Below, piece after piece: positions 17,542 through 27,386 of a DNA stretch of 64,000 nucleotides. The DNA lies in contig CAVOIP010000005.1 of NCBI GenBank assembly GCA_963696105.1, forward strand, positions 1,550,001 to 1,614,000, read 5' to 3'. The notes under the pieces are model-generated. The model was not told the origin of the DNA, ran no database searches, and saw only the letters and a program-made list of their open reading frames with translations. The stretch comes from CAVRTM01 sp963696105. Its GTDB lineage: Bacteria > Actinomycetota > Actinomycetes > Actinomycetales > Dermatophilaceae. The translations under genes were made by a program, and so were the position numbers. Position 1 is the stretch's first letter, and each line of letters starts with the position of its first letter.

Positions 17542-17680
17542 CGCCCCAGTATGCGCAGGCGCAGGCGGCGCCGTACGGAACCCGGTCCGCGGACGCGGGC
17601 GCGGCGCTGCCCCACCGTTTGAGAACATGCCCCGCAGGACAAACAGGTGGCACACAGCAGATTCTTCGGAGGCCTTGGCA

Positions 17681-20089
17681 ATGACCGTGACCGGCACCTA
17701 CCGGCTGCAGCTGCACGAAGGCTTCGGGTTCGCCGACGCCCAGGCGCAGCTGCCCTACCTCGCCTCGCTGGGGGTGTCCCACCTCTACCTCTCGCCGGTG
17801 CTCCAGGCCGTGCCCGGCTCCATGCACGGGTACGACGTGCTGGACCACACCCGGGTCTCGCAGGACCTCGGCGGCGAGGAGGGCCTGCGGGCGCTCGCCG
17901 CCGCGGCCCGCGCGCACGACCTCGGCCTCGTCGTCGACGTCGTGCCCAACCACATGGCGCTCGTCGCGCCCGAGTCCGCGAACGCCCCGCTGTGGGCGGT
18001 GCTGCGCGAGGGCCGCGACGCCCCCACCGCGCACTGGTTCGACATCGACTGGAAGTCCGGCGGCGGCCGCCTCGGCCTGCCCGTCCTCGGCAGCAGCCTC
18101 GCCGAGACCCTGGAGGCCGGTGAGCTCGTCCTCGGCGACCTCGACGGCCAGCCGGTCATCCGCTACTTCGAGCACGTCTTCCCCGTCGCGCTCGGCACCG
18201 AGGGCGACGACGTCGCCGAGGTCCTGGCCCGGCAGCACTACCAGCTGGCCAGCTGGCGCGACACCGACACGATGCTGAACTACCGGCGCTTCTTCGAGGT
18301 CGACCAGCTGATCGCCGTGCGCGTCGAGCTGCCCGACGTGTTCGAGGCGACGCACCGGGTGCTGCTCGGGCTCAACCACGACGGCGTCATCGACGGCTTC
18401 CGGATCGACCACCCCGACGGCCTGGCGGACCCCGAGGGCTACCTCACCCAGCTGCGCGAGGCGACCCGCCCCGGCACGCTGATCTGGGTGGAGAAGATCC
18501 TCGAGGGCTCCGAGCGCCTGCCCACCTCCTGGGCCTGCGACGGCACCACCGGGTACGACGCCATGCAGGCCATCCAGGCCGCGCTCGTGGACCCCGCGAC
18601 CGCCCCGGTCCTGGACCGCGCCTGGGCGCAGGCCGGCGGCCAGCCCGACGTCGAGCGCTCCGTCGACGCCTCCAAGCGCCAGGTCGTCGACCAGTCCCTC
18701 GGCCCGGAGGTCGAGCGACTGACCCGCCGTGCCCGCGAGGCCCTGCCCGAGCAGGACCCCGAGCGGCTGCGCGAGGCCATCGTCGAGCTCCTCGTCGCCG
18801 GCGAGGTCTACCGCGCCTACATCCACCCCGACCAGCGGCTGTCACCGCTCGCGCGCAAGCGGATCGAGGACGCGTACGTCGGTGCGGTGGCTTCCCGCCT
18901 CGACCTCGAGCCCGAGCTCGAGCTGCTGATGCACCTGGCCACTGTCGAGGGCGAGCAGGACCCGGCCGCCGTCGACTTCGCCATCCGGCTGCAGCAGACG
19001 TGGGGGCCGGTGATGGCCAAGGGGATCGAGGACACCACCTTCTACCGCTGGCACCGGCTGGTCGCGCTGAACGAGGTGGGCGGCGACCCTGCCGTGCTCG
19101 ACTCCGCCACCCCGGAGGCGCTGCACCAGTGGGCCGCGGCCCAGCAACGGGACTGGCCGCGCGGCATGACCGCGCTGTCCACCCACGACACCAAGCGCAG
19201 CGAGGACGTCCGCGCCCGGCTGCTCGCCGTCGCCGGTGACGGCGACAGCTGGCAGCGCTGCTCGCAGGCGTTCGCCGCGGCCGCCGACGAGGCCGGCGTC
19301 GACCGGCCCACCGCGCACCTGCTGTGGCAGACGCTGGTCGGGGTGGGCTTCATCCCCTCCGAGCGGCTGCACGACTACCTCATCAAGGCCGTCCGCGAGG
19401 CCAAGCAGCACACCGCCTGGGTCGACGGCGACGAGGACTACGAGGGCCGCGTGCTGGCCCTCGCCGACCGCGCCACGGCGCCCGGTGACCTGCACGACGT
19501 CGTCGCCGCGGCGGTGGCGGCCAACGCGGGCGGCATCCGGGCGACCGTCCTCGCCGCCAAGCTCCTGCAGCTGTGCGTGCCCGGCGTCCCCGACACCTAC
19601 CAGGGCTGCGAGGTCGTCGACCTCTCGCTGGTCGACCCCGACAACCGTCGCCCGGTGGACTACGCGGTGCGGGCGGCCCGGCTGGCCCGGCTCGACGACG
19701 GCTCCGGTGCCGTCGACCTCGACGACGAGAAGCTGCTCACCACCGCGCGGGCGCTGCGGCTGCGCCGCCGCACCCCGGAGGTCTTCGGTGAGGGCGCGTC
19801 GTACGACCCGCTGCCCAGCACCTCCGAGCACGCGCTCGGCTTCGTCCGCTCCGCCCCGCAGGGGCGCGTCGCGAGCGCGCTCGGGCTCGGTCGGCCGTCG
19901 CGGGTCGCGTGCGTCGTGACCCGGGCGCCGCACCGGCTCCAGCAGGGCGGCGGCTGGGGCGAGGCCACCATCACCCTGCCCGACGGGGAGTGGCGCGACG
20001 AGCTCACCGGGCGGGTCCTGTCCGGTGGCACGTTGCCGGTGGCCGACGTCCTGCCCGACCTGCCCGTGGCCCTGCTGGTGTCCCGATGA
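17681..20089 (+). CDS. treY: Malto-oligosyltrehalose synthase
   Basis: Converts the reducing-end alpha-1,4 bond of malto-oligosaccharides into the alpha,alpha-1,1 bond of maltooligosyl-trehalose (first step of the TreY-TreZ pathway, cytosol). The 802-residue GH13 enzyme starts MTVTGTYRLQLHEGFGFADA, the standard TreY N-terminus. It has LYLSPVLQAVPGSMHGYDV, VVDVVPNHMA and the catalytic region GFRIDHPDGLADPEGYL followed by WVEKIL. DTYQGCEVVDLSLVDPDNRR near the C-terminus is typical of the family. The length matches the family. A cggagg site precedes ATG 17681. The stop overlaps the treZ start. Confidence 0.95.
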   Translation: MTVTGTYRLQLHEGFGFADAQAQLPYLASLGVSHLYLSPVLQAVPGSMHGYDVLDHTRVSQDLGGEEGLRALAAAARAHDLGLVVDVVPNHMALVAPESANAPLWAVLREGRDAPTAHWFDIDWKSGGGRLGLPVLGSSLAETLEAGELVLGDLDGQPVIRYFEHVFPVALGTEGDDVAEVLARQHYQLASWRDTDTMLNYRRFFEVDQLIAVRVELPDVFEATHRVLLGLNHDGVIDGFRIDHPDGLADPEGYLTQLREATRPGTLIWVEKILEGSERLPTSWACDGTTGYDAMQAIQAALVDPATAPVLDRAWAQAGGQPDVERSVDASKRQVVDQSLGPEVERLTRRAREALPEQDPERLREAIVELLVAGEVYRAYIHPDQRLSPLARKRIEDAYVGAVASRLDLEPELELLMHLATVEGEQDPAAVDFAIRLQQTWGPVMAKGIEDTTFYRWHRLVALNEVGGDPAVLDSATPEALHQWAAAQQRDWPRGMTALSTHDTKRSEDVRARLLAVAGDGDSWQRCSQAFAAAADEAGVDRPTAHLLWQTLVGVGFIPSERLHDYLIKAVREAKQHTAWVDGDEDYEGRVLALADRATAPGDLHDVVAAAVAANAGGIRATVLAAKLLQLCVPGVPDTYQGCEVVDLSLVDPDNRRPVDYAVRAARLARLDDGSGAVDLDDEKLLTTARALRLRRRTPEVFGEGASYDPLPSTSEHALGFVRSAPQGRVASALGLGRPSRVACVVTRAPHRLQQGGGWGEATITLPDGEWRDELTGRVLSGGTLPVADVLPDLPVALLVSR

Positions 20090-21876
20090 CCAACGAGGAG
20101 AAGACCGTGCGTGAGTTCGAGGTGTGGGCACCCCTGGCCTCCACCGGTGTCGAGCTGCTGCTCGGCGACGAGCGGGTGCCCCTGACCCGCGCCGACGGCG
20201 GCTGGTGGCGGGCGTCCGCACCGGCCGAGCCCGGCGCGCCGTACTGGTTCAGCCTGGACGGGGGCGACCCCCGGCCCGACCCGCGCTCGCGGCGGCTGCC
20301 CGAGGGCCCGCACGGACCCTCGGCCGTCTTCGACCCGACCCGGTTCGCGTGGACCGACGAGCAGTGGTCCGGCGTCGAGCTGGCCGACAGCGTTATCTAT
20401 GAGCTGCACGTCGGCACGTTCACCGCCGAGGGCACGCTGGATGCGGCCCTCGCGCGGCTGGACCACCTGGTCGACCTCGGCGTCACGCTCGTCGAGCTGC
20501 TGCCCCTGGCCTCCTTCCCGGGGGTCAACGGCTGGGGCTACGACGGCGTCGCGCCCTACGCGGTGCACGAGCCGTACGGCGGCCCGGAGGCGCTGCAGCG
20601 GTTCGTGGACGCCTGCCACGCCAAGGGACTGGGCGTCTGCCTCGACGTCGTCTACAACCACCTCGGGCCGGACGGCAACTACCTCGGCGAGTTCGGGCCC
20701 TACTTCACCGACCGCTACGAGACCCCGTGGGGCTGGGCGATCAACCTCGACGGCCCGCAGAGCGACCCCGTGCACGCCTTCGTGGTCGACAACGCGCTGA
20801 TGTGGCTGCGGGAGTTCCACATCGACGCGCTGCGGCTGGACGCGGTCCACGAGCTGTACGACAGCCGTGCGCTGCCGGTGCTCGAGGACCTCGCGCAGCG
20901 GGTGGACGCCCTGGCCGCGGAGGTCGGGCGGCCGTTGACGCTGATCGCCGAGTCCGACCGCAACGACCCCTCCACGGTGTCGCCCCGCGGTCCCGGCGGC
21001 GCCGGAGGCACCGGCCTGCACGCGCAGTGGGCCGACGACATCCACCACGGCCTGCATGCGGCCCTCACCGGCGAGTCCCAGGGCTACTACGGCGACTTCG
21101 CCACGCCCGGCGCGCTGGCCAAGGTGCTCACCACCCCGTTCTTCCACGACGGCACCTGGTCCACCTTCCGCGGCCGCTCCCACGGCCGTCCGGTCGACCG
21201 GGAGCACACGCCGGGGTGGCGGTTCGTGGCCTCGCTGCAGACGCACGACCAGGTCGGCAACCGGATGACGGGAGAACGGCTTTCGCACCTGCTGTCACCC
21301 GGTGTCCTGGCCTGCGGGGCGGCGCTGCTGCTGACCTCGGCCTACACGCCGATGCTGTTCATGGGTGAGGAGTGGGGCGCCTCGACGCCCTGGCAGTACT
21401 TCACCGACCACACCGACCCCGAGCTGGCGACGGCGGTGCAGGAGGGCCGCAAGAACGAGTTCGCCTCGCACGGCTGGGATCGCGACGATGTGCCCGACCC
21501 GCAGGCGCCGGAGACGGTCGAGCACTCCCGGCTGGACTGGGACGAGGTGCACACCGGCACGCACGCCCGGCTGCTGGGCTGGTACCGCTCGCTGATCGCC
21601 CTGCGCCACCTGGCGCCGGAGCTGCACGACGGCCGCCTGGACGCGGTCGAGGTCCAGCACGACGTGGAGTCAGGCGTCCTGGTGATGACCCGAGGGCGCT
21701 ACCGCACCGTGGTCAACCTCGCCGACGTCGAGCGCTCGGTGCCGCTCGGCGGGGCGGACGCGGCGGCGTACCCGGTCCTGCTGGCCTGGGAGCCCGAAGG
21801 CACCGCGGTCCGCGACGGAGCGCTGACGCTGCCCGCGACCTCGGCCGCGGTGCTCGGACCGGCCACTCCGGCCTGA
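20086..21876 (+). CDS. treZ: Malto-oligosyltrehalose trehalohydrolase
   Basis: Hydrolyses maltooligosyl-trehalose to release free trehalose, the second step after TreY. The 596-residue GH13 protein has an N-terminal CBM48-like domain (FEVWAPLASTGVELLL). SVIYELHVGTFTAEGT and PLASFPGVNGWGYDG follow, then VVYNHLGPDGNYL and the nucleophile segment IDALRLDAVHELYD. LIAESDRN carries the acid/base Glu and LQTHDQVGNR the transition-state His-Asp. PMLFMGEEWGA is the TreZ hallmark. The ATG overlaps the treY stop (ATGA). The pathway's debranching partner TreX/GlgX is not in this window. Confidence 0.95.
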   Translation: MTNEEKTVREFEVWAPLASTGVELLLGDERVPLTRADGGWWRASAPAEPGAPYWFSLDGGDPRPDPRSRRLPEGPHGPSAVFDPTRFAWTDEQWSGVELADSVIYELHVGTFTAEGTLDAALARLDHLVDLGVTLVELLPLASFPGVNGWGYDGVAPYAVHEPYGGPEALQRFVDACHAKGLGVCLDVVYNHLGPDGNYLGEFGPYFTDRYETPWGWAINLDGPQSDPVHAFVVDNALMWLREFHIDALRLDAVHELYDSRALPVLEDLAQRVDALAAEVGRPLTLIAESDRNDPSTVSPRGPGGAGGTGLHAQWADDIHHGLHAALTGESQGYYGDFATPGALAKVLTTPFFHDGTWSTFRGRSHGRPVDREHTPGWRFVASLQTHDQVGNRMTGERLSHLLSPGVLACGAALLLTSAYTPMLFMGEEWGASTPWQYFTDHTDPELATAVQEGRKNEFASHGWDRDDVPDPQAPETVEHSRLDWDEVHTGTHARLLGWYRSLIALRHLAPELHDGRLDAVEVQHDVESGVLVMTRGRYRTVVNLADVERSVPLGGADAAAYPVLLAWEPEGTAVRDGALTLPATSAAVLGPATPA

Positions 21877-21998
21877 GCCGCCCCGGCGCCGGTACGACGG
21901 CGTGCCCCGCGCACAGGGCCGGCCCCGGATCCCGTCGGGTCGGGCCTGGTGCGGGGCTCGGGCTCTGGTGCGGGCTCGGGCCCTCGTGCGTGGGGAGG

Positions 21999-22238
21999 TC
22001 AGGTCGCGGTCCAGCGGTCGTCGTCCCCGCGCACGACCAGTCCCTCGGCGACGGCATGCTCCAGCGCCTTCTCCAGCCGGTCCCGCTCGGGGAACCGGCT
22101 GCCGAGGCGTGCCTCGAGGCCGGCGGTGTCGGCGGGTCCGCCGCCACGCAGCGCCTCGGTGACGTCAGCGATGTCCTGTGCCGCGGAGGTGTCGCGGGGA
22201 GCGTCGCTGGAGGTCTCGGACGGCTCGGGCACGGTCAT
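21999..22238 (-). CDS. small acidic protein of unknown function
   Basis: The 79-residue product from ATG 22238 has a Ser/Thr/Asp-rich N-terminal third. A helical C-terminal part follows, reading ERDRLEKALEHAVAEGLVVRGDDDRW. This looks like a small winged-helix-type half, but I recognise no family. A ggagagga ribosome site lies just upstream of the ATG, supporting real translation. It is convergent with treZ. Confidence 0.55.
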   Translation of the reverse strand: MTVPEPSETSSDAPRDTSAAQDIADVTEALRGGGPADTAGLEARLGSRFPERDRLEKALEHAVAEGLVVRGDDDRWTAT

Positions 22239-22420
22239 GGTGGTCCTCTCCTGGAACGGAAGCGGCCTCGGGTGCCGCCCCGAGGTACTACCCACTGGCT
22301 GGTCAGGAGATGTGTCAGCCCGGCGGCCACATGCCGCGGTGCTCGCGGACGCGCCTCGTCCCAGGCAGCGGTCGCCGCTCGTCGCGGGCTCGTGGCGAAC
22401 CCGCGTGACAAACTCGATGC

Positions 22421-23080
22421 ATGGCAGATGCGCAAGGGGAGCGCCCCACACCGCGGCGACCGGCCTTCTTCACCCCGGTCTCGATGGACTCGCAGGCCGG
22501 CGCGGCGTCGCTGGACCCGGCTCAGGTGACCGAGGTCGCGCACGAGACCGCGGCCGTCATCGTCCGCACCGGCCGTGCGGCGCGCGAGCCGGAGCTGACC
22601 GCCCGGCTGGTCGCGCTGGTCGACGAGCTGGGCCTCTCGACGCTGGCCGAGCTGTGGGCCGACCGTCCAGCCCGCAGCCTGCCGGGCGCGCTGTGGCGGC
22701 TGTACGCCCTGCGGGAGTGGGTGCGTCGCGACCCGGTCGGGGCCAGCGCCGACTACGCGGCCGGCATCCGGTTCGCCGACGTCCCGCACGTGGTCGCCGG
22801 CGTGGCCGAGCCACCGGGGCCGGCCGAGATGAAGCAGCTCACCGACGAGATCCTCACCGGCGTGTTCGACGGTGACCTGGCGATCGCGCTCGAGCGGGCG
22901 GCCGCGTTCTGCCGCGTCGTGGCCTCGGGGCGCGCTCACCGCGCCGACGGCTCCGACGCCCGAAGCGAGCACGACCCGCTGGGATCGGCCGCCCAGATCC
23001 GGCGCGCCGCCTCCATGCTGACGACCGGGGAGGACCTGGAGGCGAGCGCCCGCCTGTGGCGCAAGGACGACCTGCTCTGA
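22421..23080 (+). CDS. Conserved actinobacterial protein of unknown function
   Basis: The 219-residue product starts MADAQGERPTPRRPAFFTPV. It is rich in Ala and charged residues, with helical segments such as LWRLYALREWVRRDP and EMKQLTDEILTGVFDGDLAIALERAAAFCRVVASG. The end is LTTGEDLEASARLWRKDDLL. There is no signal peptide or membrane helix. Comparable actinobacterial proteins carry inconsistent labels in databases, so I leave function open. It is divergent from the 79-residue gene. Confidence 0.7.
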   Translation: MADAQGERPTPRRPAFFTPVSMDSQAGAASLDPAQVTEVAHETAAVIVRTGRAAREPELTARLVALVDELGLSTLAELWADRPARSLPGALWRLYALREWVRRDPVGASADYAAGIRFADVPHVVAGVAEPPGPAEMKQLTDEILTGVFDGDLAIALERAAAFCRVVASGRAHRADGSDARSEHDPLGSAAQIRRAASMLTTGEDLEASARLWRKDDLL

Positions 23081-23322
23081 TCCGGATCTGTGGGGAACGT
23101 GCTGCTGCGCAGAGGCGGTGGGGTTACAGTTTGGGGGCGTCGGGTCGCGGTAGCCCCGGGTCCCAAATCAAGCCGCTACGAGCGGCCACGTGCCGTGAGG
23201 CGCTCCCGGCCCGACGCGCAGTCTTTGCTCTTTCATGCGCCCGGATCGGGTGCCGTTCCGGTCACGGCGTCCTTTCCCCCGCCGTCTTTCTCGGCGTCTT
23301 TCTCCCCGCCGTCTTTCTCCCG
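23081..23322. other. Intergenic region with pyrimidine-rich repeats
   Basis: A tttggg...cccaaa inverted repeat flanks a GC-rich stretch at about 23131-23168. Further right, three copies of a cgtctttctc motif lie in 23281-23320, immediately downstream of the minus-strand zinc-ribbon gene. No gene is seen. The T-rich runs are unusual in this GC-rich context. Confidence 0.4.
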
Positions 23323-23682
23323 TCAGCGTGCCGCGTGGTCGTGCGCCGCAGCGGTGGGGACAGTGCCCGCACAGCCCGTCTGCAGGTGCCGTACGGCGTC
23401 ACGGGCCGCGACGGCCCGCGCGCGGCGCCCCGGACCTGACCAGCCGCAGTCGTCGCAGGTGCCGTGGGTGAAGGAGCCGCGGTCCTCGGTGCCGGCCCGT
23501 GCCGCGTGGGCGTCGGCCGGAGGCCGGTCGACGACCGGAGCCGTGGGGGCGTCGGTTACCGGCGGGTGGGTCAGGGGTGGAGGAGCCTCGGACGGGGCGC
23601 TCAGGGCCCCGCGGGCGTCGACAGGGAGCACGGCCGGGGCGGAGGCGCCCGTCCTACCGGCGGGGCGCGATACCGGGGCCAT
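23323..23682 (-). CDS. Possible small zinc-ribbon protein
   Basis: 119-residue reading with a low-complexity Ala/Pro N-terminal half. The C-terminal half holds GTCDDCGWSGPGRRARAVAARDA followed by VRHLQTGC: CxxC, then His and Cys, a plausible zinc-binding cluster. No clear ribosome site precedes ATG 23682. Other frames are also open here because of the high GC, so the call is tentative. The CxxCGWxG pattern is the main reason to keep it. Confidence 0.4.
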   Translation of the reverse strand: MAPVSRPAGRTGASAPAVLPVDARGALSAPSEAPPPLTHPPVTDAPTAPVVDRPPADAHAARAGTEDRGSFTHGTCDDCGWSGPGRRARAVAARDAVRHLQTGCAGTVPTAAAHDHAAR

Positions 23683-23777
23683 GGGCCCATGATGACCTGC
23701 GCGGCTGTGCCTGCGCAGCCAGGTGATGATCCGGGGGTTTGTTCCCTCCCTGCGGGCCGGGGCCCTAGATTGGTCCT

Positions 23778-23960
23778 ATGCCTGCCCACGACCCCTCCGG
23801 TGAGAACCTCACCGACGACGACCTCCAGTCGGAGATCGAGCTGGTCGGCGACCTCGTGGTCGCGGCGACCTCCAGCACGGGGCCGCTGACCCAGGAGCAG
23901 ATCGACCAGCTGCTCGGCGTCACCGGCGGAGCAGAATCCAGCGACGACTCCGGCCAGTAG
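23778..23960 (+). CDS. Small acidic protein, 60 residues
   Basis: The product starts MPAHDPSGENLTDDDLQSEI, continues ELVGDLVVAATSSTGPLTQEQIDQLLGV and ends with an acidic Ser/Asp tail. It reads as a short helix-turn-helix-like acidic protein of the kind common in actinomycetes. No function is known to me. A strong hairpin follows at 23994-24026. Confidence 0.55.
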   Translation: MPAHDPSGENLTDDDLQSEIELVGDLVVAATSSTGPLTQEQIDQLLGVTGGAESSDDSGQ

Positions 23961-23993
23961 TGCAGGGAGGGCCAGCGGTGGCCCCGCCTAGGA

Positions 23994-24026
23994 GGCAGTG
24001 ACCACCCACCCGGAGCGGTCACTGCC
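23994..24026 (+). terminator. Hairpin after the 60-residue gene
   Basis: Perfect 10-bp arms ggcagtgacc and ggtcactgcc around a 13-base loop. It lies 34 bases after the stop and has no clear U-tract. It marks the left border of the lower-GC island. Confidence 0.55.
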
Positions 24027-24702
24027 ACACCTCGGACATCCGGCCGGTGCAGGCTTGACCTTGAAGGCCTCGGCGCCTTGGCGTCCGGACCGCCAGACAC
24101 GATTTCCAGGACCGCCTCACGCACCCTCAGGTCGGTGGGCGGGTCACCGATCCCTCTCAGGGCGCCGCCGGGTCACGCACCGAGCCATCACCTCGTGGCC
24201 CGACCGAGCCACTTTGCTGGGCCGTGCCGCGGTACACCCTGAAGTTGGCCGAACGGTCACGTCCTGATCCTTTGATCCACGCCACGATGGGGACGATTAA
24301 CGGCAGGGTCGCGTCCCGTATACCAACGGTTGCGAGGCGGTGGCACGTCCTGACAAGGAAATGCCAGCAACGGGCGCGACGACGGTAGTGATCGTGTCCC
24401 GCCAGCACGGCCACGCCCTTATCGAACGGCATCGTGCTCTTCCGGTGCCCTCTGAACGCTTCCCTGTCCGGGACAGTTCGGGACTAGTGCGAATACCGTA
24501 CGCTCCGGCGAACAATTGATTGTCTTTTTCGTGAACTCTTGCGGTCGACGCAAGGTGGCCACAGAGTGTCCTGCACGGCCCAACAACGAAGCGGCGCTTG
24601 ACGCGCACTCCGCGGGCGGCACTGCAAACATCAGAGCAAGACACTCGCCAACGTCTCGCTGAAGGCAGCTGTGCACTTTCGACTTGCGTTGTGGAGGCAC
24701 TC
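24027..24702. other. Low-GC gene-free stretch
   Basis: About 675 bases with noticeably lower GC and no convincing gene on either strand. It leads into the broken nucleotide-sugar genes. The last ~200 bases contain AT-rich segments (for example around 24520, caattgattg) that could hold the promoter of the decarboxylase gene. Confidence 0.5.
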
Positions 24703-25735
24703 ATGCGTGTTGTAGTTACCGGAGGCGCTGGCTTCCTCGGGTCGCACCTATGTGAACGCCTGCTCCAGCGTGGTGACGAAGTTGCCTGCGTAGACGACCT
24801 GTCGACAGGGCGGCGGGAGAACATCCAGTTTCTTCTACACAGACGCCGGTTCACATTCATCCAACACGATGTGAGTGCGAGCCTGCCTGTACCAGGCAGA
24901 GTCGACGCAGTGGCACACCTAGCCAGTCCTGCGTCCCCGGCCGACTACCACCGTCTGCCACTGCAGACCCTCGCAGTGGGGAGCCGAGGCACGGAGAACG
25001 CGCTTCTGTTGGCTCTTCGCCACAAGGCGCGCTTTGTCTTGGCGTCCACGAGTGAGGTTTACGGTGAGCCGTTGGTGCACCCCCAGGTCGAGGACTACTG
25101 GGGCAATGTGAATTCTGTTGGGCCCAGGAGCGTCTATGACGAAGCTAAGCGTTTCGCTGAGGCACTTTCCATGGGGTACCAGCGAAGTCGCGACGTCAAC
25201 GTGGGCATCATTCGCATTTTCAACACCTATGGGCCGCGGATGCGACCGAAGGACGGGCGCGTCGTGTCGAGCTTCATCACGCAGGCCCTCAATGGTGACC
25301 CGCTGACAATCTATGGCGACGGCAACCAGACACGCAGCTTTTGTTATGTCGATGACCCCTCGTGAGCGGCCTTGTGGCGATGCTGGACAGCAACGCCACC
25401 GGCCCCATGAATCTAGGAAAACCTGGTGGAAACAACGGCGCAGGAGTTGGCAAACATAGTTCTGTCGATCACTGCGCTCCTCTTCCGCCATTGAGTCGTA
25501 CCCATTGCCGACGGACGACCCGACGCGTCTGTCTTCCCTGACATCACCAGAGCGACAGCCTCCTTGGGATGGCGACCTGGAGGTTGACGCTGAGGACGGA
25601 CTGCGCCGAACAATTGCACATTTCCGTTCGATCCCCCATGAGGTCGCTGCCGCCGCCCAAGCCGTGAGCGGTCCGCAAGTCGGGACCGGCGCTTCCGCCG
25701 CACCGGAACCGGTGGCGGGCGGCGCAAGGGTCTGA
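24703..25735 (+). pseudogene. UDP-glucuronate decarboxylase (UDP-xylose synthase) family, frame-disrupted
   Basis: NAD-dependent SDR that would convert UDP-glucuronate to UDP-xylose. From ATG 24703 an intact frame gives MRVVVTGGAGFLGSHLCERLL, AHLASPASPADY, the STSEVYG catalytic Ser region, the Tyr-Lys pair in SVYDEAKRFAEA, IRIFNTYGPRM and TRSFCYVDD, stopping at 25365. The protein then continues in other frames: LVSGLVAMLDSNATGPMNLG, then SSSAIESYPLPTDDPTR, then DAEDGLRRTIAHFR to a stop at 25733-25735. The breaks are small insertions (two extra c after gatgac at ~25357, one base near 25420, and others). The full-length family outline is present, so correction of a few bases would restore it. 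Confidence 0.8.
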
Positions 25736-25935
25736 CTGACTACCAAGCCGGTTTGGCGCGCCCGGAAGGGGCTGCGGTCATTCCTTAACAGCGGCTGGCG
25801 AACGCGAGCACGGCAGCGGCACTCGTTCCATTCTTTACCGGTGGGGCCGAGGAGTTGCTGCGGCCACCTCCGCTGGATGCCGAGCACGTTGAGCAAGGTG
25901 AAGATTTTAGACCAGGGCCAGCACGAAGGGATCGG

Positions 25936-26230
25936 ATGTCTACGATGCCGCGAACCTATACCATTCTCGTCACCGGCGGCGCCGGGTTCATCGGTAGTCA
26001 TACCTGTCTTGCACTACTGCAAGGCGGCCACGATGCTTGTCGTCCTCGACGACTTTTCGAATAGTTCACCGATGGCGTTGGAGGTAGTAGCGGAACTGGC
26101 TGGACGGCCGGTGAGATGCTACGAGTCTGACGTGGCGGGCATCAAAGGCGCCGTCTCACGGCTTCTGAGGCAGAGCATCACATCGATGCGGTGATGCATT
26201 TTGCGGCGAAGAAGGCTGTTGGTGGTGCAC
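25936..26230 (+). pseudogene. galE: UDP-glucose 4-epimerase N-terminal fragment
   Basis: GalE-like start MSTMPRTYTILVTGGAGFIG with SHTCLALLQGGHD. After a frame change it reads VVLDDFSNSSPMALEVVAEL and VRCYESDVAG. After a second change it gives IDAVMHFAAKKAVG, the conserved 'HFAa.kaVGeS' region. It then stops matching: about 95 of ~330 residues remain and the catalytic Tyr-x3-Lys part is absent. The sequence runs directly into the truncated ugd, so a deletion joined the two genes. Confidence 0.8.
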
Positions 26231-26269
26231 TTCATCGGCGTCGGTACCCTCGAGTTGCCGGGCGCTTAT

Positions 26270-27386
26270 GGCGCTGACCTGGGCACGTGGACGCCGCACT
26301 GGATGGCTTGGGCGCTCACCTCCGCCGCCCCGCTCGGCTGGGCGGGTAAGTCGACCGTCCCAGTCGGGCAGCAGGCCGTCGTTCAGCGGCTCGGCTCGCC
26401 GAAGTCGGCACCATGTGGCGCGGCCGCCGAAGCTGGCCTGGAACCCTGAGTTCCAGAGAAGGGACCACCAGTTCGAAGTACACGCTCGGGCCCGATCCGT
26501 TCTCGTAGTAGGAGTGACCTCCACTTCGGCGGAGGTCACTGATGCTCTCAAGTTTACGCCCCTCTCGAAGACAAGCTGGTGCCGCATATCGTCACCGACT
26601 TGGCGACGGCGGAACTGGTCAAAGTCGCGGCAAACGCCTTTCTGGCGACGAAGATCTCGATTCATCAACGCCATGGCGGAGATCTGTGAAGCGACGGGCG
26701 CGGACGTCGACACGCTGGCAGACGCGATTGGCGCCTACCCTCGTATCGGGCGTCGGTTCTTGACGCTGGCCAGGATTCTGCAGGTGGGCGTCTTCCGAAA
26801 GACATCAGGGGTTTCGTGGGCGCGTGCCGAGGATCTAGGCCTGGCCGGTCCCTCGATTTTTCTTCGGGCGGTTAACGATGATCACGATCCGTCGGCCGGC
26901 ATCGCACTGTCGAGGTCGCTCTGTAGATGAACCACGGCACGCTTGCTTCGGCGCACGCATGGCGGTCTTGGGCGCAGCTTTCAAGCCCAACAGCGACGAC
27001 ATACGCGATTCGCCCGCCCTGCACGTCGCAGCGGCGCTGCGGTCCCACGGAGCGCAGGTGCGCGTCGATGACCCGGAGGCCATCGAGAACGCTCGGATCC
27101 ACGTTCCGACACTGGACTACACAGCAGACGTGATGAAGGCGGTCGAGGGAGCCGACTTGGTGCTGGACCTGACCGAGTGGGAGATGTACAGGTGATCTCG
27201 ATCCGGAGGGGGTCGATCGGGATGGTGCGAACCCCTCGGATGCTGGATGCCCGGAATGTGCTGGACCACAACCGGTGGCAGCGCGCGGGCTGGACCGTCA
27301 GGGCGTTGGGGAGAGCCGATGTCAGCACAGCTAACCCAGGGCCAGCATGTCCGTCGGCGAGGGACATGGCTTCGAATTCGGTCTGA
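26270..27386 (+). pseudogene. ugd: UDP-glucose 6-dehydrogenase, N-terminally truncated and frame-disrupted
   Basis: UDP-glucose to UDP-glucuronate oxidase remnant; it would supply the decarboxylase upstream. Recognisable pieces in order, over several frames: GKSTVPVG near 26345, LAWNPEF near 26440, PLEDKLVPHIVTDLATAELV and KVAANAFLATKIS near 26560-26650, and INAMAEICEATGADVDTLAD. RGFVxRAEDLGLAGP, VLGAAFKPNSDDIRDSPAL and TLDYTADVMKAVEGADLVLD complete the C-terminal UDP-binding domain, and MLDARNVLDHNRWQRAGW is near the end. The catalytic-Cys segment (GGxCLPKD) is not readable near 26790. The N-terminal Rossmann motif is missing, replaced by the galE fragment. Confidence 0.8.

Noticed and set aside
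21925..21985. Short imperfect tggtgcggg/ctcggg direct repeats after treZ
   Set aside because: Low-complexity GC-rich sequence with inconsistent unit length; no reason to see more than slippage.
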